Assembly: GCA_015060625.1 (NCBI GenBank)
Contig: SUYC01000024.1
Coordinates: 1-35,105 of the forward strand
Direction: 5' to 3'
Length of the DNA: 35,105 nucleotides
Source: Xylanibacter ruminicola
GTDB taxonomy: Bacteria > Bacteroidota > Bacteroidia > Bacteroidales > Bacteroidaceae
Each line of letters opens with the position of its first letter. Position 1 is the stretch's first letter. Position numbers and translations under genes: made by a program. Below the pieces are notes generated by a model, which saw only the letters and a program-made list of their open reading frames with translations, was not told the origin of the DNA and ran no database searches. Of this stretch, positions 1 to 7,544 are shown in pieces.

Positions 1-35
1 TTAACTAATGTATTGATTATCAATTTGTTAGTTAA
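1..35. repeat. 35-bp palindrome at left edge
   Basis: The outer arms TTAACTAA (1-8) and TTAGTTAA (28-35) are perfect inverted copies. They enclose a second perfect palindrome, ATTGATTATCAAT (12-24), on the same centre near position 18. No T-run follows, so it does not look like a terminator; a protein-binding site is more likely. The gene it serves, if any, may lie beyond the left edge. Confidence 0.6.
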
Positions 36-99
36 ATAATATAACAAGAATTTACCACCCAAATTGACGCAGAACCCCACACACTCAAAAAAGTGCTCA

Positions 100-490
100 A
101 CTATTCATATTTGCTGATTACTGCCTGGTAATCAGCAAGTTAGACTATGAATAGTACCCTATTTTTATGGGCTCACTATTCATATTTCGGCCTGTTTTTA
201 ATCCTCTGTCAGGATATTTCATCGTCCAAGTTTTAGTGTTTCACATCTGTAACACTCATGGAAACACTTTGTTTCTCCCGGGGTAACAAATTGTTTCCAC
301 GGGAGTTACAAGTTGTTACCTAAAGAGTTACTGTCGTGTAACTTACATGTTTTCAATGTCTTAACCTTATTTCAACGATGCATAAAGCCTATCTTAACCA
401 GCAAATATGAATAGTTGCACCTATAATTTATGCCTCTATTCATAAACTAAACCCTTAGTTTTCAATAGGTTATAAGTGAATATGAATAGT
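100..490. repeat. Six ACTATTCATA repeats in alternating orientation
   Basis: ACTATTCATATTT occurs on the plus strand at 100-112 and 175-187. Its reverse complement occurs at 146-155, 403-415 and 479-490, and a shorter plus copy (CTATTCATAA) lies at 435-444. The first two copies form the ends of a long hairpin whose inner stem is perfect: TTGCTGATTAC (111-121) pairs with GTAATCAGCAA (128-138). The repeats are non-coding. They look like binding sites, but no cognate protein gene is present here. Confidence 0.65.
236..343. repeat. Five dyads, ten GWWWC half-sites, 11-bp phasing
   Basis: Half-sites of form GWWWC start at 238, 249, 261, 271, 283, 293, 305, 315, 327 and 338. They pair into five imperfect palindromes centred near 246, 268, 290, 312 and 334, a 22-bp period equal to about two helical turns. 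The clearest unit is GGTAACAAATTGTTTCC (282-298). The regular phase suggests cooperative loading of a dimeric protein on one DNA face. Whether it is an operator array or an iteron-like origin cannot be decided from sequence alone. Confidence 0.65.
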
Positions 491-524
491 TGGGTAGTTT
501 TTTAGGTTTCTTTTCAAGAAACAT

Positions 525-555
525 TTTGTTATATCTCACATTTTTACCATCTTTG
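525..555 (+). promoter_or_regulatory. Bacteroidota promoter before KilA-N remnant
   Basis: TTTG at 525-528 and CATCTTTG at 548-555 are 19 bp apart. They match the Bacteroidota -33/-7 pattern TTTG-N19-21-TAnnTTTG with one mismatch. Predicted start of transcription is near 562, about 20 nt before the ATG at 583. Confidence 0.5.
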
Positions 556-582
556 CACCAGAATTACATTTCATTGACAGAC

Positions 583-749
583 ATGGCTCGTAGCCAGTTG
601 CAAGAGCACATCATCTTTCGTTGGATATCAACGCCGTGTTAATCAACGAGGGTGTTCCACAAAGCGAGAGACTTATCAAACTCAATCAGATTGCCATTCA
701 ACAGATGCAAGTGCTTGAAGGAAATAACAGTAGAAATCTACTTAAGTAA
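583..749 (+). pseudogene. Remnant of a KilA-N-domain-type gene
   Basis: An ATG at 583 opens a 19-codon frame that stops at 640-642. From about 594 a different frame runs to a stop at 747-749 and encodes LDINAVLINEGVPQSERL, then KLNQIAIQQMQ. I recognise this as resembling the extreme C-terminus of Bacteroidales KilA-N-domain proteins (typically SINALLI-x-GV-x-QSERL-x-x-LN-x-IAI-x-QM). The N-terminal DNA-binding domain is gone. The simplest reading is a large internal deletion that left the promoter, a start codon and the 3' end. KilA-N genes are common in phage and mobile DNA, which fits the unusual repeats upstream. Identification is from memory of the family, so moderate confidence. Confidence 0.5.
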
Positions 750-876
750 TCCCCGCCATAGCCCTAATTAACTTTCTCCTTGAACACCTCCTCGCGGTTT
801 TTAGTTGTATATTATTTTTTTCCACTTCTTGATGATTAAGACGTGATTCTCTAAGAACGACGAAAAGAGGAGGTGA
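750..876. other. Intergenic, no clear feature
   Basis: This lies between the KilA-N remnant and the end of the M14 gene. I see no convincing gene, tRNA or intrinsic terminator for the converging minus-strand operon. A short CCTGAATACAGG palindrome lies at 884-895, just inside the M14 coding end. Confidence 0.4.
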
Positions 877-3195
877 CTATTTCCTGAATACAGGTATTGT
901 TTGGTGGACTGGATCGATGGGGATAACGCCGAAGTTAACAAACCCATTATTGGACTCTGGCTCAAGCAGCGTAACCAGCAGGTTGCCTTGCTCCTGATTC
1001 ACTGGAATCACATAAGTACCTGCAGGAAACTTTTTCCTGATCTTTTTAAGCTGCGTCGTCACCGTCACTGGATAGATACGCTCCCACTTCTTTGTCGATA
1101 CGGAATAAGCATTAACCGCATAGGTCTCCACATCCATTGTCTTAGCCCTTGGCAGTCTTTCCACCCTAACCCCTAACAATCGAAGTTTCTGGACAGCTTG
1201 TTCACATGAGGCATCAAGCAAATAAGCTGCAGGACGTTTACGCACCACGACATCTTCCATATCCATGGCATCTTGCACGGGCAGCATCAGTTCGACGCCT
1301 TGCGCCTCAGTCTCATCCCAAAAGAGAAATCGCTGCCTGCTCATTGCAGGCTGCATCACCACATGCACATCCGCCTGTCCTTGGCAAGTCATGCTTCGGG
1401 CCATCTGAACCACTTCTTTTATTTCATGCTGATTGGACTGAAGCACGCACAGGAATTCCTTAGCAAGCGTAAAGCCACAATCCACACGTTTGTCGAATAG
1501 CTCCTTACCCATACCGATACCTCTGATTTCAAGAAAGCATGATACAGCATTGCTCAGTCCATTCCACGTAGAACTGGACTGCGGACTCTTGGCATTCTGT
1601 ATAGCAAACAGGGTGTCACCGATCAGCTTTGGCGTGAAATAGGGGCCACAGGAATAGCCCATCTTCTCGGCAGTAGCAGCCAAAGCCGGAAAGAGTTTCT
1701 GATTGGTAAACGTACGGAGCGGTGCAGGAATATTGAGATGACCACTGGGTAGCAGCAGCACATCATGCAAGAGCGTCAGCTGATGACCTTCCCGGGTCTT
1801 GAGTTCCTGTTTCACAGGATTATATTCATGGATATCCAGAGCGGCATCAGGATGCCAGTCTAAGTACTTGCTCTTCAGTAAGACTGTAACAGGGTCGGAG
1901 AGTTTGGTCATATCGCGGTTCAAATCATAGCCACTCCCCGAGACCCTCTTCTGCTGCATATAGCCATCAGGATTAGCTACTGGCACCATACATATATTAA
2001 GATGTTCCAGCAGTTTATTTCCTTCGGAGGTTGAAAGCAGATACTTTGTTAGAAGAGCCACCACCTCGGGACCGGCGGGTTCATTACCATGCAGGCCACC
2101 TTGAATCCACACCTTCATGGCATCGGCATCGCTACTGCCCAGAAACCATACAGGAATATCGTTGCCAGCAGGTGTTCTGCCCAGCACTTCTACGCGCAGC
2201 TTACCCGGATAGTCCCTCTGCAATGCTTGAAAACAATCCGTCATCTGCGCCAAGGTGGCCAGGCCATTGGCTCCGCTATTGACGGAGGGTGTCTGATAAG
2301 CAACCGACGAAGGCTCCAACAGTAGTGGAACGGCCGCCATTCCCATCTCCACAGAATTATGGGCGACATCAGGTACAACGACCTTTCGCCACCTCAGAGG
2401 GATATTGTTTCGATGGCTCACCGTCTGCAGATACTTGAAGAACTGATGCCCTCGCTCCAGTCTGTTACGCCCTTGGGCTTCGGCCTCAGGTGTCTTTCGC
2501 AGGAAACTCTCGCGGAGCGTATCAGCAGTCGCTAACTGCACAATAATATCCTTGCTGAGATAGGACCGCAAGCGTTCGGGAGTGACCTGAGGCACATTCT
2601 TCACGCCATAGGGATAATCCAGTGTAAAATCGGGAAATGTGTACCAGCCAGGACTGCCGATAACAGCTCTGTCAACATACGGACTATCATGAAAGAGCAT
2701 GAAACGCTGCACAAACTGTCCACCACCAGAGTGTCCAAAGATACGAAAGGTCTTCTGTCGGGTGAGCGTATGCTGCTGCACATACTCAAACATCTTATCA
2801 ATCAGCAGTGGCGTGGTTTCTGCCAGAGGCTTCAGATGAAGGTGCTGCTTATCCATGATGCCCGCTTCCTGATAATCACAGTTGGGGAACTTATCCTGAT
2901 CGAACTGCGGCACGAACACCATAAAATTCTTTGCTTCAGCTTCTTGTTTCCAAGCCTCAATCAGGTATTTATATCCCCTGTCAGCTCCCTGAAACACGAA
3001 GATGATAGGCATATCCGCCTGGTCGCCTTTCAGCGGGATGTAATAATGTACATCCACAGGTCTGTCAGCGAAAGGTGCATAGGCATCATACGTAAACACG
3101 CCCTCACCTCGATGAAGCATATCCTGAGCCAGGGATGGCAGCACAGTCAGGCAAGACAGCAGTAACAACAACCAATAGTCATATCTACATTTCAT
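877..3195 (-). CDS. Exported alpha/beta-hydrolase fused to M14 carboxypeptidase
   Basis: This 772-residue protein has a signal peptide (about 1-24, ending SLAQ). Residues 45-290 form an alpha/beta-hydrolase domain of esterase type, with nucleophile elbow GHSGGG (Ser156), a probable acid at Asp225 and His279. Residues 310-600 form an M14 zinc carboxypeptidase domain. Its zinc ligands are His369 and Glu372 (GLHGNEP) and His456 (DIHEYNP), with DLNRD at 424-428 and the likely catalytic Glu556 (LEIRG). Both active sites look intact. The last 170 residues are not recognised. It probably acts in the periplasm or at the surface, trimming residues from peptides. Its ATG overlaps the iadA stop by four bases, so it is the last gene of the SusCD-dcuC-iadA operon. 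The substrate is not known. Confidence 0.85.
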   Translation of the reverse strand: MKCRYDYWLLLLLSCLTVLPSLAQDMLHRGEGVFTYDAYAPFADRPVDVHYYIPLKGDQADMPIIFVFQGADRGYKYLIEAWKQEAEAKNFMVFVPQFDQDKFPNCDYQEAGIMDKQHLHLKPLAETTPLLIDKMFEYVQQHTLTRQKTFRIFGHSGGGQFVQRFMLFHDSPYVDRAVIGSPGWYTFPDFTLDYPYGVKNVPQVTPERLRSYLSKDIIVQLATADTLRESFLRKTPEAEAQGRNRLERGHQFFKYLQTVSHRNNIPLRWRKVVVPDVAHNSVEMGMAAVPLLLEPSSVAYQTPSVNSGANGLATLAQMTDCFQALQRDYPGKLRVEVLGRTPAGNDIPVWFLGSSDADAMKVWIQGGLHGNEPAGPEVVALLTKYLLSTSEGNKLLEHLNICMVPVANPDGYMQQKRVSGSGYDLNRDMTKLSDPVTVLLKSKYLDWHPDAALDIHEYNPVKQELKTREGHQLTLLHDVLLLPSGHLNIPAPLRTFTNQKLFPALAATAEKMGYSCGPYFTPKLIGDTLFAIQNAKSPQSSSTWNGLSNAVSCFLEIRGIGMGKELFDKRVDCGFTLAKEFLCVLQSNQHEIKEVVQMARSMTCQGQADVHVVMQPAMSRQRFLFWDETEAQGVELMLPVQDAMDMEDVVVRKRPAAYLLDASCEQAVQKLRLLGVRVERLPRAKTMDVETYAVNAYSVSTKKWERIYPVTVTTQLKKIRKKFPAGTYVIPVNQEQGNLLVTLLEPESNNGFVNFGVIPIDPVHQTIPVFRK

Positions 3196-4337
3196 TCGTA
3201 ACGTCCTTTCTTTATGATTTCACCGTATCTCATCATCAGTTCACCCTTAGATACGACATCAGTCAGTCTTAACTGGTCGTCAAGAAGACAGATGTCAGCA
3301 TCACATTCGACCTCAAGCCTTCCCTTGGTAGTAAGGTTCATGTGAGCAGCCGGGTTGCTTGTGATAAGCATCAGAGCCTGTTCAAGCGGCATACCACATT
3401 CCGAGACCAACAGAGACACCTCCTTAAAATTCAATTCCATCGGCGCTGGACGATAAGTCACCTCACCTGTTTCGGGATTCACCTTGCGCACACCACCATG
3501 ACCGTCGCTCGAAAAACTGATATGCTGCAAGGGCACACCAGTCTGAATGGCTTCCATCACACATGCATGTGGCGCCTTAAATCGCGTGCCACCAGTAGAG
3601 TAGTCCACGAAGCCACCCATCTTGGCAAATTCGATCGACTGCGCGAACAATTCTTCCGTCCGAATCATATGTGTAGGCGATATATACTTGATGAGCGACG
3701 GATACACCCTGGCAATATGCAGCAACGGTTTGATGCCACTTGGCAAATTGCCGAGATGGATATGCAAGAAGCCGCCCTTTCCAGAAGTAAAACCTCCCAG
3801 ACGCACTTGATTAATCAGACGGAGGATTTCCAGTTCTGTAGGGAAACTACTTCTATCGTCACTCATAGCCAGTTTGCAACCGATCACCTTATCTATATAT
3901 ATCATATCCTCGGCAACGCTAGCTGTCAGCGTCCGCTCCGGCAACCCATAGAAGCTGGTCAGCATATAAGCCGAGAGTCCCTCTTGGCATAATGCCTTCA
4001 CTTTGGCATACAAGGTATTCAGGTCCTTCACAAAACCATCGGTACCCAGTAAGCCTATCACGGTGGTGATGCCACATGCCACCAACTCGCTCACAGTTAC
4101 CTCGGGCACTAGAGAAGCATACCCCTGCTGTCCGCCACCGCCAATCACATGCACATGACGATCGATAAAGCCCGGCGTGGCTATCTTTCCTTCAGCATCA
4201 ATCACCTCGACGGGGATTCCAGAGATATTGAGTTGCGGCTCTACAAGGCCGATTTGCCCGCCTGCTATTAGAATATCACACAAACCTTTGTATTGTGGTG
4301 AATAGACACGGGCATTCTTTATGATTTTGAAACTCAT
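3192..4337 (-). CDS. iadA: Isoaspartyl dipeptidase (beta-aspartyl peptidase)
   Basis: Amidohydrolase-superfamily enzyme of 381 residues, close to the 390 of E. coli IadA. It hydrolyses beta-aspartyl (isoAsp) dipeptides to aspartate plus an amino acid in the cytoplasm. All expected metal-site residues are present: His61 and His63 (HVH), the lysine normally carbamylated (Lys155 in GCKLAMSDD), His194 (LHIH), His223 (PTHMIR) and Asp278 (SSDGHGG). There is no signal peptide. The start overlaps the dcuC-like stop by four bases (ATGA), and its stop overlaps the M14 gene the same way, so the three are translationally coupled. The setting suggests it handles isoAsp dipeptides brought in by the upstream SusCD pair, rather than only repair products of protein damage. 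Confidence 0.93.
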   Translation of the reverse strand: MSFKIIKNARVYSPQYKGLCDILIAGGQIGLVEPQLNISGIPVEVIDAEGKIATPGFIDRHVHVIGGGGQQGYASLVPEVTVSELVACGITTVIGLLGTDGFVKDLNTLYAKVKALCQEGLSAYMLTSFYGLPERTLTASVAEDMIYIDKVIGCKLAMSDDRSSFPTELEILRLINQVRLGGFTSGKGGFLHIHLGNLPSGIKPLLHIARVYPSLIKYISPTHMIRTEELFAQSIEFAKMGGFVDYSTGGTRFKAPHACVMEAIQTGVPLQHISFSSDGHGGVRKVNPETGEVTYRPAPMELNFKEVSLLVSECGMPLEQALMLITSNPAAHMNLTTKGRLEVECDADICLLDDQLRLTDVVSKGELMMRYGEIIKKGRYE

Positions 4338-5707
4338 GACGTAACAATAAAATGAAACACTAACAGACTGGCTATGCTGATGATCAATGGCAGGGTGTTA
4401 CGCTTGGCCAGATCTATAGGCGAAGCACCTACCACACCGGCAATGGCCACGATAATGCCTGCTATGGGAGAGGCCGCCCTACCCATGCTCGAAGCCAGCT
4501 GCATGGGCAACACCAGCGAGATGGCAGGCATGCCTAATCGCTGAGCCATCTCGGGCAATAACGGTCCGAAAGAAAAGAAGGCCGCATTTCCACTACCCAT
4601 CAGCATGGCGGCAGAAAAGATCATCACCGTGAACAAGATTGCTATCAGCACACCCGTCAGACCAACATGGGTAGAATAAGCAATCAAGCTGTCCACAAAC
4701 CCCATCTGAATCAGTCCTTTCGAGAATATCTCGGATGCCACAATCAGCGTGACCACACTCCCGAACACATTGCCCATACCTTTCCAGAAAGCGGAGAATG
4801 CCTCGAAGGCCTTCCTGACGCTACGCTTCTGGACAGCCACAATCACGAGAACAGCCAATAACGAAAAGAACATGGCCATCGTGGTGTTGATACGGACATT
4901 GTCGAACAAGCCGACATAAGGCGACAGGAGCACCAGTAGCACCAAGGGCAGCACTGGAAACAATGCGAAATAAGCTGGTGCCAACTCCTGTGTCGGCGTC
5001 ACAACAGCCGACGGCTCATCTGACAGGGCTTTCCGCTTGTCCTTCTTATCAAAATACTGATTAAAGAAATAGAACGTGAGCATCACAATACAACTAGTGG
5101 GCAACACCAAAGGCAACTGGTGGGTAATGAAGTATTCAACATTATTCTCGCCCACAAGTTCCGAGGCAAGAGCCGTATTCGCCGATCCTGGACCTTGGTC
5201 AAAGATGGTGGTAGCGGCAATCATCGAGAGAGCCGTCAGTCGGCTGACACCAAGACTATTCAGGATGGGATAGACCGACGCCACCAGCAACAGCCCCAGG
5301 CCTGTAGCCGAAGGCGTAGTGATAAACAAGAGTTGTCCGATAGGAATGGTCAGCACAGCCGCAAGCATGGGGCACTTGCGAAAGAAAGCCAGAGGCTTCA
5401 TGGATATCCTGACAAGAGTATGCGTGGCATTGATGTGATTCATAAAGGCCACATAGCCGCCAATGGTCATAATCATCAGTCCTGCCCGACTGATATTTGA
5501 CAAGAAAGTCTCTTCTATCAGTTTGATAAAATTGAAGATAACACTACCCGAGGATGTCTTGATCTCGAGTTCATGCCCTCCTACGACCAGGGCTATGATG
5601 CACATACAGATGCCTGCTGCCAGCAGTACGCCCTGTGGATTGAATTTCCGTATCAGGGCTACTGCTGTCAAGCTGACAATCAGAAGGGATATAAGGAACA
5701 ACAGCAT
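4334..5707 (-). CDS. dcuC: DcuC-family C4-dicarboxylate transporter
   Basis: A 457-residue inner-membrane protein of about twelve hydrophobic segments, near the 461 of E. coli DcuC. Typical stretches include the GQLLFITTPSATGLG region and the segment IFDQGPGSANTALA. DcuC-family carriers move succinate, fumarate, malate or aspartate, often as exchangers or succinate exporters in anaerobes. Lying between susD (11-nt gap) and iadA (4-nt overlap), it plausibly handles aspartate or the succinate made from it. Some relatives annotated as DcuC (YfcC-like) carry other substrates, so the exact cargo is an inference from context. Confidence 0.8.
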   Translation of the reverse strand: MLLFLISLLIVSLTAVALIRKFNPQGVLLAAGICMCIIALVVGGHELEIKTSSGSVIFNFIKLIEETFLSNISRAGLMIMTIGGYVAFMNHINATHTLVRISMKPLAFFRKCPMLAAVLTIPIGQLLFITTPSATGLGLLLVASVYPILNSLGVSRLTALSMIAATTIFDQGPGSANTALASELVGENNVEYFITHQLPLVLPTSCIVMLTFYFFNQYFDKKDKRKALSDEPSAVVTPTQELAPAYFALFPVLPLVLLVLLSPYVGLFDNVRINTTMAMFFSLLAVLVIVAVQKRSVRKAFEAFSAFWKGMGNVFGSVVTLIVASEIFSKGLIQMGFVDSLIAYSTHVGLTGVLIAILFTVMIFSAAMLMGSGNAAFFSFGPLLPEMAQRLGMPAISLVLPMQLASSMGRAASPIAGIIVAIAGVVGASPIDLAKRNTLPLIISIASLLVFHFIVTS

Positions 5708-5718
5708 ATCAGATATAC

Positions 5719-7527
5719 TTAGTTTTTATATCCAGGATTATTCTCCAGCACTCGTCCGGTATTCGACTCTATAAACTCGTGAGGTATGGGGAAGAGCACT
5801 GGCGTCTCGTACTCATTCATGCCACGGGCATCACGACCCGCGATCTCATTCAACTGACGTGTACGGCGCTTGAAATAGTTGTTTACGTCGCGCTCATCCT
5901 TGCCACCTTCCTGACTGACGCGAATCAACGTTTCACGTCTCTCCTCTTCAGAGAACAGTTCACGGGCACGTTCGTCAAGAATCAGGTCCATACCACCCGA
6001 CACCAGGTCGTCTTCAGTAATACTGATGGCCTGAGAACGGTTGCGCACCTTATTGATCCACTTGATGGCTTCACCATTCTTTCCCTGCTTATACAGCGCC
6101 TCAGCATAAAGCAGATAAGTATCGGCCAGGCGCAGATAAGAGATATCCTGATAGCAGCCGTCCTTATCACCATTAGCCTTAACAGGGGCTGTATAGTCCC
6201 ACTTCTTGATTGAGGGCCAATTCCACTTCTTGATGGTGGTCTTAGTATCATCAAGCATTGCTGCGGTCACGATTGTATCGATAACAGCCTTGCCATTATT
6301 CAGGAACTCAACTGTATTACTACTCTCATCAACCTCAAAGATACGCCAAACCATGGCATGATCAGATATTCTATCGTCCTTCTCGCCTTGTCCCTTATAA
6401 TTGTAAAGGCGCAGCAGACCTCTGGAGATAGCCAATCGACTGGCACCCTTGCCACCATTAGTCAGCCAGAAAGCCTGAGGCCAAGTGCACTGACCGCTTG
6501 TATAGTCAGGATTCTTCAGATTACTCTTCTTGATAGTGCCATCATTGGCATAATAGCCTTTGTAGGTACTCTTCATATAGACCTCAGCCGTTCCCGATGC
6601 GCTATTCTCAGGCTCTGTGTTGACAAAGGCCAGAATCACCTCTGTATTTCCATCGCTGTACATCGGCGTTCTGAACACATCGATGAAAGGACAGCCCTCA
6701 TTGGCCGCATTATCACCAAAACGGCTGGTAATAAGTGCATACTCCGAACCTTCCACCAAGGGCTTCATGACGGCCTCGGCCTCAGCATTTTTACCTTCGG
6801 CCAGATACAACTCACCCAGATAATGGCGAGCCATGGCACCCGAGACGGTACTGTTATTGGCTGTACGCAGTGGCAGATTCTCGATGGCGAACTTCAGATC
6901 TTCCTCCATCACCTGACGAATCTCACTGACAGGATTACGCTCCCAGTCGGTTCGGTAGTTCAAACCGGTAATCTCCTCGGTCGATAAGGGCACATCACCA
7001 TAAGTCAGGGTCAGATGTCGATAGGCCCACGCTCTAAACAGTTTTGCCTCGGCCACCACCTCATTCTTTTTCCTCTGGTTCTCAGCATCCGAGGCACCTT
7101 TCCAATTAACACCTTCGTTTTCCGAACGGGTAATCACCATATTGGCAGTATTGATAATACGGTAACACCACTGGAACACGTTTCTGAAGACCTGCTTGTC
7201 GGTCTGGTCGATCAGTTTTGGGAAATACATATACTGCACCTCAGAATGCGAGTTGTTGGCCCATGCCACATCCGTACCTCCATCCCATACCGAATGGAGA
7301 ACCAATGGGATACTGCCTCCTAAGGCATCTGCTCGACGGTATTCAGCGCGTGCGATACCATAGAGTGAGACGTTCATCGACTTAAAGCCATCATAATCCA
7401 CCAGCAGGTTCTCCGGATACAATGATGCTCTGGGCTCTTCCTTCAAGAATTCATTTTCATTACAGCCTGTAAAAACACCCAGCAAAACAGCTATAACAAT
7501 ATATGTTCTATATAATAACTTGTTCAT
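5719..7527 (-). CDS. SusD/RagB-family outer-membrane lipoprotein
   Basis: This 602-residue lipoprotein has a short basic N-terminus, a hydrophobic run and a lipobox ending in Cys22 (GVFTGC). SusD proteins form the hinged lid over a SusC barrel and capture ligand at the surface. The family's TPR-type helices are visible (for example ARHYLGELYLAEGKNAEAE and YLLYAEALYKQGKNGEAI), and the C-terminus ends in the common ENNPGY form. It starts 17 nt after the susC stop. Relatives bind glycans, but RagB of Porphyromonas gingivalis binds peptides. The peptidase genes downstream favour peptides here. Confidence 0.93.
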   Translation of the reverse strand: MNKLLYRTYIVIAVLLGVFTGCNENEFLKEEPRASLYPENLLVDYDGFKSMNVSLYGIARAEYRRADALGGSIPLVLHSVWDGGTDVAWANNSHSEVQYMYFPKLIDQTDKQVFRNVFQWCYRIINTANMVITRSENEGVNWKGASDAENQRKKNEVVAEAKLFRAWAYRHLTLTYGDVPLSTEEITGLNYRTDWERNPVSEIRQVMEEDLKFAIENLPLRTANNSTVSGAMARHYLGELYLAEGKNAEAEAVMKPLVEGSEYALITSRFGDNAANEGCPFIDVFRTPMYSDGNTEVILAFVNTEPENSASGTAEVYMKSTYKGYYANDGTIKKSNLKNPDYTSGQCTWPQAFWLTNGGKGASRLAISRGLLRLYNYKGQGEKDDRISDHAMVWRIFEVDESSNTVEFLNNGKAVIDTIVTAAMLDDTKTTIKKWNWPSIKKWDYTAPVKANGDKDGCYQDISYLRLADTYLLYAEALYKQGKNGEAIKWINKVRNRSQAISITEDDLVSGGMDLILDERARELFSEEERRETLIRVSQEGGKDERDVNNYFKRRTRQLNEIAGRDARGMNEYETPVLFPIPHEFIESNTGRVLENNPGYKN

Positions 7528-7544
7528 AATATAATAATGATGTA

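Noticed and set aside
236..343. Plasmid iteron origin
   Set aside because: The 22-bp period fits, but the units are palindromic, no Rep gene or DnaA box is present and the rest of the window is chromosomal. It is kept as a binding lattice of unknown role.
780..840. Terminator for the M14 operon
   Set aside because: The short CCGC/GCGG pair before TTTTT is on the plus strand and has a loop of about 45 nt; no minus-strand stem with U-tail was found.
2689..3165. Plus-strand open frame of 158 codons
   Set aside because: It is the antisense shadow of the M14 gene, with no domain, signal or ribosome site of its own.
3342..3992. Plus-strand open frame of 216 codons
   Set aside because: It is antisense to iadA, whose protein has all family motifs; the composition is that of a shadow frame.
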